Below are positions 52,250 to 63,023 of a stretch of DNA of 64,000 nucleotides, in pieces. Every line of letters starts with the position of its first letter. Within the stretch, counting starts at the first letter, position 1. The position numbers and the translations under genes were made by a program. The notes beneath the pieces were generated by a model. The model searched no databases. It was not told where the DNA came from and saw only the letters and a list, made by a program, of their open reading frames with translations. The DNA is from Fonsecaea monophora (taxonomy: Eukaryota; Ascomycota; Eurotiomycetes; Chaetothyriales; Herpotrichiellaceae), in assembly GCF_001642475.1 (NCBI RefSeq), contig NW_019174039.1:1-64000 (forward strand), read 5' to 3'.

Positions 52250-53627
52250 ATGCGGATGGCAAGGGCAGCACGTCTCCATGGAAACAAATGTGTCAAAATT
52301 GAAACGTTGCCATTGCCAGATACGGCGTTGGCAGAGAACCATGTCGAGGTGGCTCCGGCCTGGTGTGGAATATGTCAAGGGGATGTGGCAGAATATGCCC
52401 ATGGACCGGTATGTCTATCGGGTTTGAGACTCTCGAATGTAGGCCGACTTCGTCTCCTGACAAGGGTGTGCTGAAAAGTTGTATACACCATCGCCGGGGA
52501 ATCCACACCCTCTCAGTCACCAGCATTTACCCATGGTCATCGGCCACGAGTTCTCGGCGATCGTCACCCAGGCTCACCCTTCAGTGGCTGCCGACTTTAA
52601 AGGCGGCGACCGCGTGTCGATTGAGCCGATCCGAGGAGATGGAGACTGCCACATGTGCATTCAAGGTCGCGAGAACAATTGCGAACGACTGTCGATACTC
52701 GGCCTCACTCAAACGGGTGGCATGATTGAGCGGCTGTCGGTACCGGCTCGAAAATGCCACAAGCTGGAACCCAGCATATCTTTACAGGTGGGGGCGCTTG
52801 TCGAGCCTCTTTCGGTGGCATGGCAGGGCGTCGTAAACTCAAAACACATCTTGGATAACCACCTCAATGCCTCAGTGGTCATTATCGGGACCGGCATGAT
52901 TGGGATTGCCACCGCCCTGTGCCTTCGAGCTGTGGGCAAATTCCGGGTCTTGATGATCGGCAGATCCGCGGCACGCAACAAGATGGTCCAAAGCCTCAGT
53001 CTCGCAGATGTCGTCGTGGATTTCAACGACACGTCCCTGAGCGAGAAATTGGAAAACTACTTCCAAGGGTGTGTGTGACCGGGATTTCATTGTTCATCCG
53101 TCAGGACCCCTGGAGCTCTACAAAGTTGAAAGTAACGATATTCAACGGCCTCAAAAAATGCTCGTGTGCTGACACCCGAGTCTTCTTAACTAAAGACTAG
53201 GTCCATGCTGCATCTTCGACACTGCCAATTCACAATCCACGTTTGACCTTGGGATAGATCTGCTCCGGAAAGGGGGCATGTACTATACCTTTGGCCAGTT
53301 TCACAGCAAAGTAAGTGTCGATCGACGTCGCAGTTCTAATTGCCACTAGGCTAGAAGCTGACACCCGGTTAGGTCTCGGTCGACATGAACAAGATCATTT
53401 CAAAGGCAATCGTCGTCACCGGAGACGGATGCTACCGGTCCGGGACGTTTGCGTCCGTCATCGAAGCCATCTCCCAGGGCTTAATTTCCACCAAGACTCT
53501 TGAACGACTGGTGACCAGGAGGATCGCGCTGGGTGAGGTAGAGGACAGGGGTCTGAAAGAGCTGATGGAGAACAAAGACCAACATATCAAAATCCTTGTT
53601 CGAGTGAACGGCGATACTCTGGAATGA
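52250..53627 (+). CDS. Zinc-type alcohol/polyol dehydrogenase (butanediol-dehydrogenase-like)
   Basis: Four exons: 52250-52408, 52479-53068, 53196-53310 and 53373-53627 (phases 0, 2, 0), 372 aa; the third intron boundary (ACTAAAG acceptor) is the least sure. Medium-chain dehydrogenase: N-terminal GroES-like part MARAARLHGNKCVKIETLPL, catalytic-zinc motifs WCGICQGDVAEY and MVIGHEFSAIV, then a Rossmann fold (ASVVIIGTGMIGIATALCLR) and the late motif KGGMYYTFGQF. The closest group by pattern is the butanediol dehydrogenase type. The structural-zinc loop reads DGDCHMCIQGRENNC: three Cys with Asp where the first is usual, and QGD replaces the common GTD or GSD after CGIC. The gene converges with the SDR gene 86 bp on. 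Confidence 0.75.
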
Positions 53628-53713
53628 GGGAAACTGTACAAAGACTGATATTTTGTCACCCAGAGTCTGTACTTTTGAATTGAAGATCTACATGATATGT
53701 GTCTCTGCCAAAA

Positions 53714-54541
53714 TCACGGCAAACCGCCGTCGATGGTGATTGTACTGGCTGTGATGAACCTGCTTTGATCTCCAAGGAGATATGCTATGAGGAAGGCGAT
53801 CTCGTCCGGTCGGCCTTTTCGTTGGATGATCTGGTCGGCGGGCACGCCTTCAAAAGCGGCTGTCATGGGGGTGTCAATGACACCTCTAGCAAGAATGGAT
53901 CCACCTGTCAGCAAGTGTTTCTTTTTCCGCTCTGGGGAGGAGGGGTAAATGTTTGCTCGGCCAGAGGTGATCAGCTGTGAGATTTCTTACGGGCAGATAC
54001 AGTTGGCGCGGATCCCCTTTGCTCCGACTTCCTGTGCGACAGCCTTCGTCAGACCAATGACTCCGTGCTTGCTGGCACAGTAGGCGGCGTAATTGGCCGT
54101 GCCGTGGAGTCCCGCCCTGCTGGACGCGTTGACGATACTGCCGCCGTCATTCATGGATCGAATTTGGGCTTTGGTGCAGACAAAGACCCCGGTGAGGTTG
54201 ACATCGAGCACCAGCCGCCAGTCGTCGAGGGCAAAGTCGCTCACCAGGCCTTGTCGCAGCACGCCGGCGAGGTTGACGGCGCCGTCCAGAAAGCCGAACC
54301 TCTGCACCGTCTGGCGAATCCACTCGTCAACCTCATGTTCGTGGCGGACATCAAGCGCCGTGCACATGACGGCGCAATCGGGATGCTGTCGCTTCACTTC
54401 GGCCGCCACTTCTTGCAGCTTGTCGAGGTCCAGGTCGGCGATGGAAAGATTCGCTCCCTGTCCAGCGAGGCAGATGGTGGTCATGCGCCCGATGCCGGAC
54501 GCTGCCCCGGTGATTGCGATTGTCTTTGCCAACAGTGCCAT
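53714..54541 (-). CDS. Short-chain dehydrogenase/reductase
   Basis: Two exons (54541-53991, 53885-53714; 105-nt intron, phase 2), 240 aa, the size of a classical SDR. Cofactor loop TGAASGIGR at residues 11-19; after strand 2 comes ADLDLDKLQ, where Asp indicates NAD(H) preference. NLAGVLRQGL stands in for NNAG. The catalytic residues are in GGSIVNASSRAGLHG (Ser) and YCASK (Tyr-x3-Lys). The end GRPDEIAFLIAYLLGDQSRF then ITASTITIDGGLP is typical of FabG-like SDRs. Part of an oxidoreductase-rich segment with two alcohol dehydrogenases, an MFS pump and a Zn2Cys6 regulator. Confidence 0.9.
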
Positions 54542-55162
54542 GACGAGATGGGTTTGTCCCGCAGATACTGTAGGCCCGGGGAGTCAGGTCTGTTATCGGT
54601 CCGCACCAAGTGTCCTTTCAGGGAGGAAATTACTCTGGGTAGGTAGGATTTCTCCTGTGGTCCAATCGGAATTGGAGTCCTCATCTCTCGTGGTCTGGGG
54701 GACATTCCAGCTTCTTTCTCGGAATATACTCAAGGAAACAAGAGTGTGGAGATCTTGACCGGGCACATACGTGTGGGTCCGTGTGTGTCGTAAAGTGGAC
54801 AACACATTTCCCCTCCAAGCCAATAGATTCCGAATCTTGTGGTTGATTCCCGCATCTCATTGGCTGCAGTTCGACCGACTTGGTATGGGATGGGAACTGT
54901 GCAAGGATCCGGGGATTGTGTGGGACAGATTATGGGGATTCGCATGAAATTCCGGGGTCGCCAAATGCTTTCATTCTGCACCTCGGCCCCCTATACGGAG
55001 AGGATGCGTTGTTGCTTATACAAAGGAGGTACACACGGTTTTGGCTGTGGCCTTACGGACCATCAATCCCTTCCTTCACCCTCCACTTTGCTATCGCTCC
55101 CCTGATCATTACAACCTCTTGAGATTTGACGCCGCTTTCGCTCCGACTCGGCATTGACAGAA
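54542..55162. other. Divergent promoter region, SDR and TRI12-type MFS genes
   Basis: 621 bp between divergent starts. No ORF supported; both genes could be co-regulated from here. Confidence 0.45.
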
Positions 55163-58100
55163 ATGGGGTCCAAGCTTGACGGCAACGATGAAAACGCAGG
55201 CACGGCGGTCCAGGTTGAATCCTCCTCAATTTGTTCGACAAAAGAGACGTTGCCGCCACAGCCAGCGGCCCCTCACAAGATCTCCCTGTCGACATATCTC
55301 GCAATAATATCATTCTGGGTAAGCCCTGTAGCTCCCGCAAGTGTGTGTGTACGGGAGAGATTGTATCTGATTCATGGCTCGTGTCTTCTTAACCTGAGAA
55401 TTCCTACTAACAACAAATCTAGTTTCATTATGCAGCGGCCAACGTGGCCATTGTCATGATCTCGGCCGTCATTGCAAATATAAATCAAGATATAGGTGAG
55501 AGAGGCCCCCCATACCTCCATGGATGTCGACTGCTTACCCTTCAATCCAGGCCCAAGCCCCGTCTACACATGGCTTGCGTCAAGTCTGGCTCTGGCCTCG
55601 AGCATCAGCGTAGGAGTTGCTGGGACTGTGACTGAGTAAGATGCACAAGAGTCTACAAAGACGCCTACCGGGGTCGGTGTGCCGGGAGACTGACGGACAT
55701 CAAACATAGCCTCACCGGACGACGAGGATATTCGATCCTATTCGGACTCGTTGGGATTGTGGGATGCATCGTGGCTGTCACGTCCAAGAATATCAGCCAG
55801 TGTAAGCACTCGAGACTCTGTTGATGGTATATGCACATCTTCAAGGCTCAAGCTGACAACGCTGTAACAGTGATCGGCGCCAACGTTCTCGTCGGTCTCT
55901 ACATCGGCTCCAGCGAGAACAGTCTATCAGCCGTTTCGGAATTGGTGACGCACAACCAACGCGGTGCTGTCATGGCTTGTTTCAATGCTGGGATCGGCGT
56001 CTTTACCGTCTTTGGTTCCTTGATAGGTATGGAAAACACAGTCCATAAGCGAGTCACTCTCGCCAGTCGCTGCACTTCGGTTTTCTGTGGTCGAGGAAGA
56101 GAAAAACAGAATCTAACAAGAATATAAAAATACCACAGCTCATGCCATGGTGAGGAATGGGTCCTGGAGAAGCATTTATTACCTTGTCATCGCCCTGGAC
56201 GTGGCCGGCACCGTCGCCCTCTTCTTTCTATATCATCCACAAGCTCCCTTGGCCGGGTTCAGCTCGTATCGATCACTGGTCAGAGGCTTCGATTGGTTTG
56301 GCCTCCTTGGACTGATGGTTAGTTGGCGAACTCTTCCTCTGACTCGAGAAGGGAATGTTACTGAAACTCGTGGGTGCAGACGGGCCCTACACTCCTACTA
56401 CTGGCCATCACATGGCTGGGTGGAACATACCCGATATCAGATGTTCGCGTGTTGACGACGTTGATCATTGGCATCGTCGCGATTGCCCTGCTCGGAGTCT
56501 ATGGTAAGTTTTTCCAACAGAAAAAGAAGGACCTGCTTCTTCAAAGTCACCACGTTTTCCTGATATTCACTCGCCTTGACAGAGGCCTTTGTGCCCGAAA
56601 ATCCCCTCCTCCATCCTCATCTTTTCCGCCGTATCCGGACTTTTACTCTGATTCTCATCGTCACCATCGTGGGAGGCATGCTGTAAGTGACCTTTTTCCG
56701 CTTGTGAGAATCTCTCACCGCTGGTGTGGGATACGGGGAGGATATGTTCAACTGATTTCGAAAACCCACGCAGATACTACTCGCTCTTGTCCTTCTTCCC
56801 CCTCTACCTGTCCCTGATCTACGTCAACGACCCCTCGGACGACATCAAGATCGGGGTCTACAACATCCCCTTGCAAGCGGGCAGCTTATTTGGCGGGGTG
56901 ACCACCTTCTGGGCTCTTCCCAAGCTGCGAAAACCCCGACCAATGCTGATCATCGCGGTACGTTTGACCGTTTTTCTTTGTGCCATCTCGAGCTCTTGAC
57001 TGAGATCTCCGCTGCAGGTCTTTGTTCAGCTCCTCTTCATCGCCCTCATGGCTATACCCAGTAAGTAACCCACATCCCGCGTCCAATCACCCTTGTCCGG
57101 GCGAGGCTGGACGGGAAGGAAAATCTCGAGGAATATGCCAGTACTGAAAACACCTCAATAACAGATCAAAACCAACGACCAATGGCACTGGCATTCTCTT
57201 TTTTTGGAGCTGTAGGGCTCGGTATGTTTTTCCCCCTTCCTCTCTCTCTCTCTCTCTCTACCCAAGAGTTGAATAACCAAAGTTTTTTCCGAGTCCCTAA
57301 CTCTCCATCATTAGGATCATCTGTCTCTCTCTCGGTCCTCCTGATCCAGTTTTCAGTCCCGGACAAATACATGTAAGTCCCGCCCATACGAGATATATGC
57401 TCTCTCCACCTTTCCTGTTGTCGTCCACAAAACATCAACGAAAAACCTCCTCACTGACACACAACTCCCCTGTGGCGTCGGTCCAGCGGTTTCGCAGGGG
57501 GCATGCTGTCGCTGTTCCGGTTCGGCGGAGGCGCCGTCGGCACGGCCGTCTACTCGTCCATCTTCTCGTCGAGGAGCGCCGACAAGGTCCCCGCCTACGT
57601 GGCCGCGGCGGCACTGCGAAGCGGCCTGCCGAGTTCGTCGGTCGATCAGCTCTTGGGGGCCATGTTGACCGCGACGGGGGGCCCCGTCACCGACGTCCCG
57701 GGATACACGGCCGAGATTGGCGTCGCGGTCAGCCACGCCGTCAAGTCTGCGTACGTCGCGTCGTTTAGGTAAGTGGTCTCTACATATCCCCAGAGAGAAG
57801 AAGAAGAGGAAGAAGAAGGCAAAAGAGCTAACACCATCGAAACCAGATACGTCTGGCTCTCGTCCATCGCATTCGGCGCCGTCTCTCTCATCTGCACCAT
57901 CTTTGTCAAAGACGTAAGTAAAGATTTCTACTATTTTCTTTTCCCCCTCTTCCAACATCTTTTTTTTTTGGTTATTACTTGTTCCAAGTCACCGAGTAGA
58001 TAGTGTGTACTAATGACCCTTCGACAAAACTATACAGCTCAGTCACCAGCTCAACGACACGGTCGCCATCAAGCTGAAAAAGGAACAACAACAAGAACAA

Positions 58101-58205
58101 CAAGAACAAGAACAAGAACCCGTCGCGGAAACGGAAACGGAAATGGAAAGGAAAACGGTCGTGGGGAAAGAAGACGACGACGAGTTGGACACCAAGACGA
58201 ATTAG
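55163..58205 (+). CDS. MFS efflux pump, TRI12 family
   Basis: Fifteen exons: 55163-55318, 55423-55495, 55551-55635, 55710-55801, 55871-56026, 56139-56317, 56380-56503, 56583-56682, 56774-56957, 57018-57060, 57165-57221, 57315-57372, 57487-57768, 57847-57913, 58038-58205; together 607 aa, all phases agree. The 14-segment TRI12 type (trichothecene efflux) exports toxic metabolites or siderophores at the plasma membrane. Recognised by segment 1 HYAAANVAIVMISAVIANIN, GPSPVYTWLASSLALASSIS, LTGRRGYSILFGLVG, GANVLVGLYIGSSENSLSAV, and the late GFAGGMLSLFRFGGGAVGTA, where family members carry RxxGGxxG. The last exon codes for LNDTVAIKLKKEQQQEQQEQ and an acidic tail from a CAA/GAA repeat. Confidence 0.9.
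57241..57259. repeat. (CT)n microsatellite in an intron
   Basis: Nine to ten CT units inside an intron of the TRI12-type gene, upstream of exon 12. Confidence 0.85.
58084..58120 (+). repeat. CAA/GAA repeat inside the last exon
   Basis: Codes for the Gln/Glu-rich C-terminal tail of the TRI12-type transporter; length likely to vary between strains. Confidence 0.7.
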
Positions 58206-58797
58206 TTGATTTCCCCTCCCCTCCAAAAGGCTACTCGATACCGACTAGTTGTTGTTGTTGTTGTTGTTGTCGCCCGTGCAAGCAACCACAAGGAAATATA
58301 TGGAACTACACACTAAGTAGGTCGGTTGGACGGTCGGTCTGTCAGCCGCCCGGCCGCTCACTTGGAGAGTACTGCCCGCTCGACATTATGACATGTGGTC
58401 TATAAGAATGAGGAGAAAATTTAGAATAAAAACAAATGCACCAATTGTTTCGGACGGCCAAAAAAAGGGAGAGATATCCATAACGAGCTGAACAAGGCAT
58501 TGATTGGGCAGAGAGAGGAAGTTTCAATACTCGTCAACCCTTAGAGCGCCAAAAGGCTCACAAGGTCATTCATTCCATGTACTATACTCTACTAGGGCAT
58601 CTGCCAAGCTCAAGTGATGGTTTCCAAAACCCTTGTTGTTCTCCTTGTCCACCTCTATGAAGTGAAGTGGGCATTCGTCCGTCCTGTCACCCACATAATT
58701 TCCCATATCTCGTCACACCAGCTGGTTGGCTACAACAGCCTTAAGACCAGCTTCTCGAAAAAGTCAAGCGCGACTCGGTTGATTGAACGACAATGGC
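58206..58797. other. Convergent 3' region with (GTT)n repeat
   Basis: 592 bp; (GTT)n at about 58,248-58,270. No gene supported. Confidence 0.5.
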
Positions 58798-61768
58798 TTA
58801 CACAAAGGCGCCAGACATCATGCTATCTAGAGTGCCAGATAATTCGCCGGCGCCTCCCATGGACGTGGCGCCACCGTCGTAAAGGGAAAAGAAGGAATTG
58901 AACGAATTGAAAAGACCTGGCGAATTCGACATCATGGCGTCATTTTGTATGCCGGTCAGGAACGGATCTTGCTCAAGGCTTCTGTTGGCTTGGACATGAT
59001 AGCTGGCTGACTGACTGTCGGGTGCAAAGGTTGTGCTCGGCATCTGGCCGACTGCGTTCTGGTCCGAACGCCTCGGGTCACGCAATATGGACCGACCATT
59101 TTCTGATGAAGGAGTGTGTATGCGCTGTGTCATGGTCGTGGCGGCGTTGTTGTTATTATTCCGGTGGTGGACTTCATGAGAAGATTCGTGCAACGCCGCA
59201 GTACCCGCCTGATCAGGTGCATTGTCTCGAGCAGATATCGGGGGCGTGAGCGTCTGTGGAGGGATTTCATGATTGGAAGAAGCGGGCCGTGCTTGAGAGG
59301 GGCGACGTCGACTGACGTCTATGCCAGGCTCACGCCACTGATGCGGACCATCATAAGGGACATATCCTCCAAAGTTTGACAATGGTGCTACAGATGGCCG
59401 TGGTGACAGTTCCAGGTCTCTTTCGATGGACCTCGTCTTGCGCGAACTGTCCCGAGTGTTATTCAGCTCGACCTCTAGCGCAGAGAGGTTCTTCTCCAGC
59501 ATGCTTGATATGCCCCAGTAGCTTTCGAACTGGAGGTATGTCATCCGGAGCAACTCCGCATTGGATGCAGTCAATTGCTTTTCCGAGTTATCGGTTTGTA
59601 ACAATTCGCGCTTCAGAATCTGGACCGCAGTCGCCAGCCATATTGTATTAGCCAAAAATGGATTCACAAACTTGTAGTGGTCCCTGGGCGTCCGCTGGAT
59701 GATATTGACGACGCTCTGAGATGCCTGGAGATACAGGACAAAGCACTGTCTCGCGGCATTGTTGGGCGCCGTGCTGCCAAATTGTCGCTGCGGTGCAAGT
59801 CCGCTCTCGGCATGTTCTTTGAACTTGGCGAGTTCTGTCTCGAGGTGGATCCAGCTCATTTGACCTCGAAAGACAAAGTATTTGTAGATCATTAGCCGGG
59901 CTAGCTGTACCACCATATGCATGGTGTAAATTTCTTGGTGCAGCAGGCGTGTTGAGGTGGCAGGGGACTCGGAATCCCGAGGAGAGAAATTGAGAAATTG
60001 ATTCCGGTATCGAAGCTCGGCAGGCATCATTTCGACGGCGCACTCCAGCACGTTGTGAAGAGTGCTCACCTTGTTATAGCCTTCACGCGCTTCTCGGACT
60101 CGGCGATTCTGGTCGAGTTGGATCTGCGTAGGGTCGTAGTACCTGTCCTGTCGGGATTTCTCGAGAGCCTTGATCGGGCGAAGATGATTGTCGTCCCCTT
60201 GGGTCACATTCTGCGCGTCCTTGACGATGCTGTCAACCACAAGGAACCACGCTTTGTACGACTTGTTCCCCGATGATCTCAACTTCTTCCATCGGTGGAC
60301 GATGTTCGGGTCCAGGTAGCAGCTTTCCTGCGGCTCGTTCAAAAACCAGTTCTTGTCGGGCGCCGGGAGAAATGTTTCGTTGCAAGACCAGTCAATGCCC
60401 GTGGGACAGCGGCGCACTACGCTTGCAAAAACGTCCATCTCCCATATTGCCCACCATGCCCGCCGCTTTTCTTCATCTTCACGCCATTGGTCGACGTCAT
60501 CGATCTTGTCGTGCGGTTCTACGCCTTTGTCGACCGCGTGGAGATTCATTTCGTAGGCGCAGCGGATACAAACGCCCAAATATCGCCACGACTTTCCTCG
60601 AACTGACCTGATCAGCTGCCAATGGTTGATCAGAATCATGGCTTGCAGAAGCGACAATGGCACTCCTTGTTCGCTATACTCGAGCATGGCTCGTTCGGCA
60701 AACTGCTCGGCCAAATTTCCAAAGTGTTGGGACAAGTCCTTGGTCGAATCGAGGTTGATTAGGGCCGCTGCCGCCGCTATGCAGGGATCGTGGCCGGCGT
60801 CCTGATCTCGAAAGGCGAAGATGAGGATTGCGGCGACCAGAGCGTTAAGCTCGTTTTTGCTCTTGATCTGTTGTAACTTGTCCCAAAAGGTGGGGCGGTG
60901 GAAGAGCTGGAAAGATGGGAAGGTGTCGAAAAATTCGTCGACCCTGGGCATTTCCAAGTTAGAAACGATATCTTGACGTGCGCGCGAGACCAGGAGGAGC
61001 TTACAGCGTCTGCAAATCATCCTGCGCTAGACCGAGCGCGTGGCAGGTGGACTCGAGGGTCGATTGCCCGCTTGAACTGTCATCTACGATGACTTTGGGG
61101 TCAGTCAACGAATCCTCGGCCAGCCGTTCGTGCGAGGGGTGCATGATAAACGAGAGCGACTGGATATCGTGCGAACGCCGAGACAATCCGCTCGACACTG
61201 AAGTCGACGGCGATGAAGCTTGATAGAGTGTGGCCGCCAATGGCATCCCTGATGGCTGAGGAAGAGGCAGCATGTGCGATGGCATTGGTGTGCGACGAGG
61301 CTGCAGCTCTGGTTGATGGGATTGCGCATGCGACCCGGATGAAGGGGAATTCGACTGCAGCGGCGGGTGCGGTTGTGGTTGTGGTAACAGGCGCGTCTGC
61401 TGCTGTTCTGATGGCGGCGTCAGTCGGAGCGCTGGTTGCTGGGCCTGTTTCTCCTGAGCATGTCCAGACTGCTCAGGCTGCGTAGCCTGGCCACCACGGA
61501 CCCTGTCCGTCGCAGAGTCTTGTTCCCGCTGCTCCTCAACAATTGACCCATGTTTGCGCTTTCGCGCCTGCTGAGTGCTTCCGATTTTTGGTCCTGGCCG
61601 AGTCGAACTGGCGGGATATTCGCAGGCCTGATTTGTTTGCAGACAAATTCCGCACTGAGGGATTTCCCGCGTACACTTGACCTTTCTCCGGCGGCACGAG
61701 CAGCATGCAATGTTGGATACAGAAGAGCCTGAGCCCGCGCTGGTTCCGTATGTAGGGAATGAGGCCAT
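58798..61768 (-). CDS. Zn2Cys6 transcription factor with fungal_trans domain
   Basis: Two exons (61768-61005, 60943-58798; 61-nt intron, phase 2), 969 aa. The binuclear cluster at residues 22-49 has the exact Gal4 spacing C-x2-C-x6-C-x6-C-x2-C-x6-C (CCSCRRRKVKC, CGICLQTNQAC). A Gln/Pro/Ser-rich linker of ~190 residues follows. The fungal_trans (Xyr-type) domain starts at LVDEFFDTFPSFQLFHRPTF and includes LPLSLLQAMILINHWQLIRS-like helices and AYEMNLHAVDKG, then RRAWWAIWEMDVFASVVRRC, the usual conserved core. The C-terminal ~200 residues are disordered. Nuclear regulator. It lies between the TRI12-type pump and the second alcohol dehydrogenase and is the likely local regulator. Confidence 0.9.
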
Positions 61769-62259
61769 GGTGAGGCATCCAAGGGAAGAGGCTGTTCTGT
61801 GTGTTTCGAATGGTCAAATCGACGAGATGATTTGAAAGAGAGGAGAATTGCACAATATCTGCGCTAGAATCTGTGGGGGTGGTGTTGAAGTGGCACATCT
61901 TGAGTGATCGCTGGGGTTCCCCAGCTTTCCAATCTCAGATTCTCTCTCTCCCTCGCACCGGGGGTCATTCCGGGCCAGACGGCAAAAGATGGCGGGGTAT
62001 AGATCCATGGTGGATTCCAAAGGGTGCGGATACGAGGGTCTTGTTTGCTTGATCTGGCCGACTCGACCAATCTGGGATGCGCCAGACGACGTGAGACGGA
62101 GCGCAGGCAAGCAGGGTACAGAATTAATTACATCTTGTCGACTCTCATTGGCGGAAAGACTTCGCTCCAACTTCGGCTGCAACCACCTCGCTGGGTCGAG
62201 GTAGTCAGTCACCAGCGTCTTGTCCTTCCCGCTCTTTCCATTTGCTCTCTTTCTTGGCA
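61769..62259. other. Upstream region of the Zn2Cys6 gene
   Basis: About 490 bp with short frames only; the regulator's promoter must lie here. Confidence 0.4.
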
Positions 62260-62502
62260 TTACCTCGGAAGATAATTCCATTCATGCCAGGGAGATGGTT
62301 TTTGGCAGAATCCCACGGTTTCTGTGTACCATCGAATAGCCTGGTTGAGATGGTACACAGACAAAGCAACGTGATTGATCGCACAAGTCGTGTCAGCAAT
62401 GTCTGGCAATATGACCTTTGAATTGATGCATATCCCGCTGGATTGACACAGAAAGTGAAGACAATACTCCAAGCAATCAACCACCAACGTCTGGGGAGTC
62501 AT
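62260..62502 (-). pseudogene. Remnant of a VOC (glyoxalase-fold) protein
   Basis: The frame carries TTCAINHVALSVYHLNQAIR then WYTETVGF, the first beta-alpha unit of VOC proteins (His metal ligand in INHVALSV, the A-x-x-WYxxxLGF helix). A stretch in front (donor GTGGTT, acceptor TCAAAG) could be an intron behind a short first exon starting MTPQTL. The rest of the fold cannot be found downstream in any frame: after GF come ~15 unrelated residues (CQKPSPWHEWNYLPR) and a stop. I take it as a truncated or decayed gene, but an extra exon further on cannot be fully excluded. Confidence 0.55.
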
Positions 62503-63023
62503 GCCGTTTTAAAGCTCAAGTCTGGCATGCGAACTTCTCTGAGATGCTCAACTTGGCGTCGGTTTTCTGGCATTAAGCATAGTTCGAGTCAACGAAGTTG
62601 GAAGTACGGCGGCATTTCGCCTATTGATCAAGATGGGGAATTTGGCTTGATTGGAGCTGTCGGTCTTTCTTTTGGGGAAGTGGATCTTCGCTTCATGAAC
62701 CCCAGATGGCCGGACGAATTTCGGCACTCTTTCTAGCATCTTTGTCTAGACCATGGGTAATGGTACTGTTGTTGTGCTGTACTCTTTGACTTGGATTTCA
62801 AACACCGACATGTGCAGCATCTTGGCGGAGTCCAAGGCATGGGATCGACACAGGGTAGAAATAAACCACTTTGTAGCCTTCCCTGGGAACTTGAGGTTGA
62901 TATGCAAGTTTCCACTTACGTGTCTATATTCGTTGAATTCTTAGACAAAACAGAGTGTGAAAACCTTACACAAACATAAGCAGAAACCTCTCTTGAAAAA
63001 ATTTAACAAACAAAACAACAAAA
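62503..63023. other. Upstream region of the right-edge alcohol dehydrogenase gene
   Basis: About 520 bp without a supported gene. An A-rich stretch (caaacaaaacaacaaaa) runs up to the ATG at 63024, a favourable fungal leader. Confidence 0.5.
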
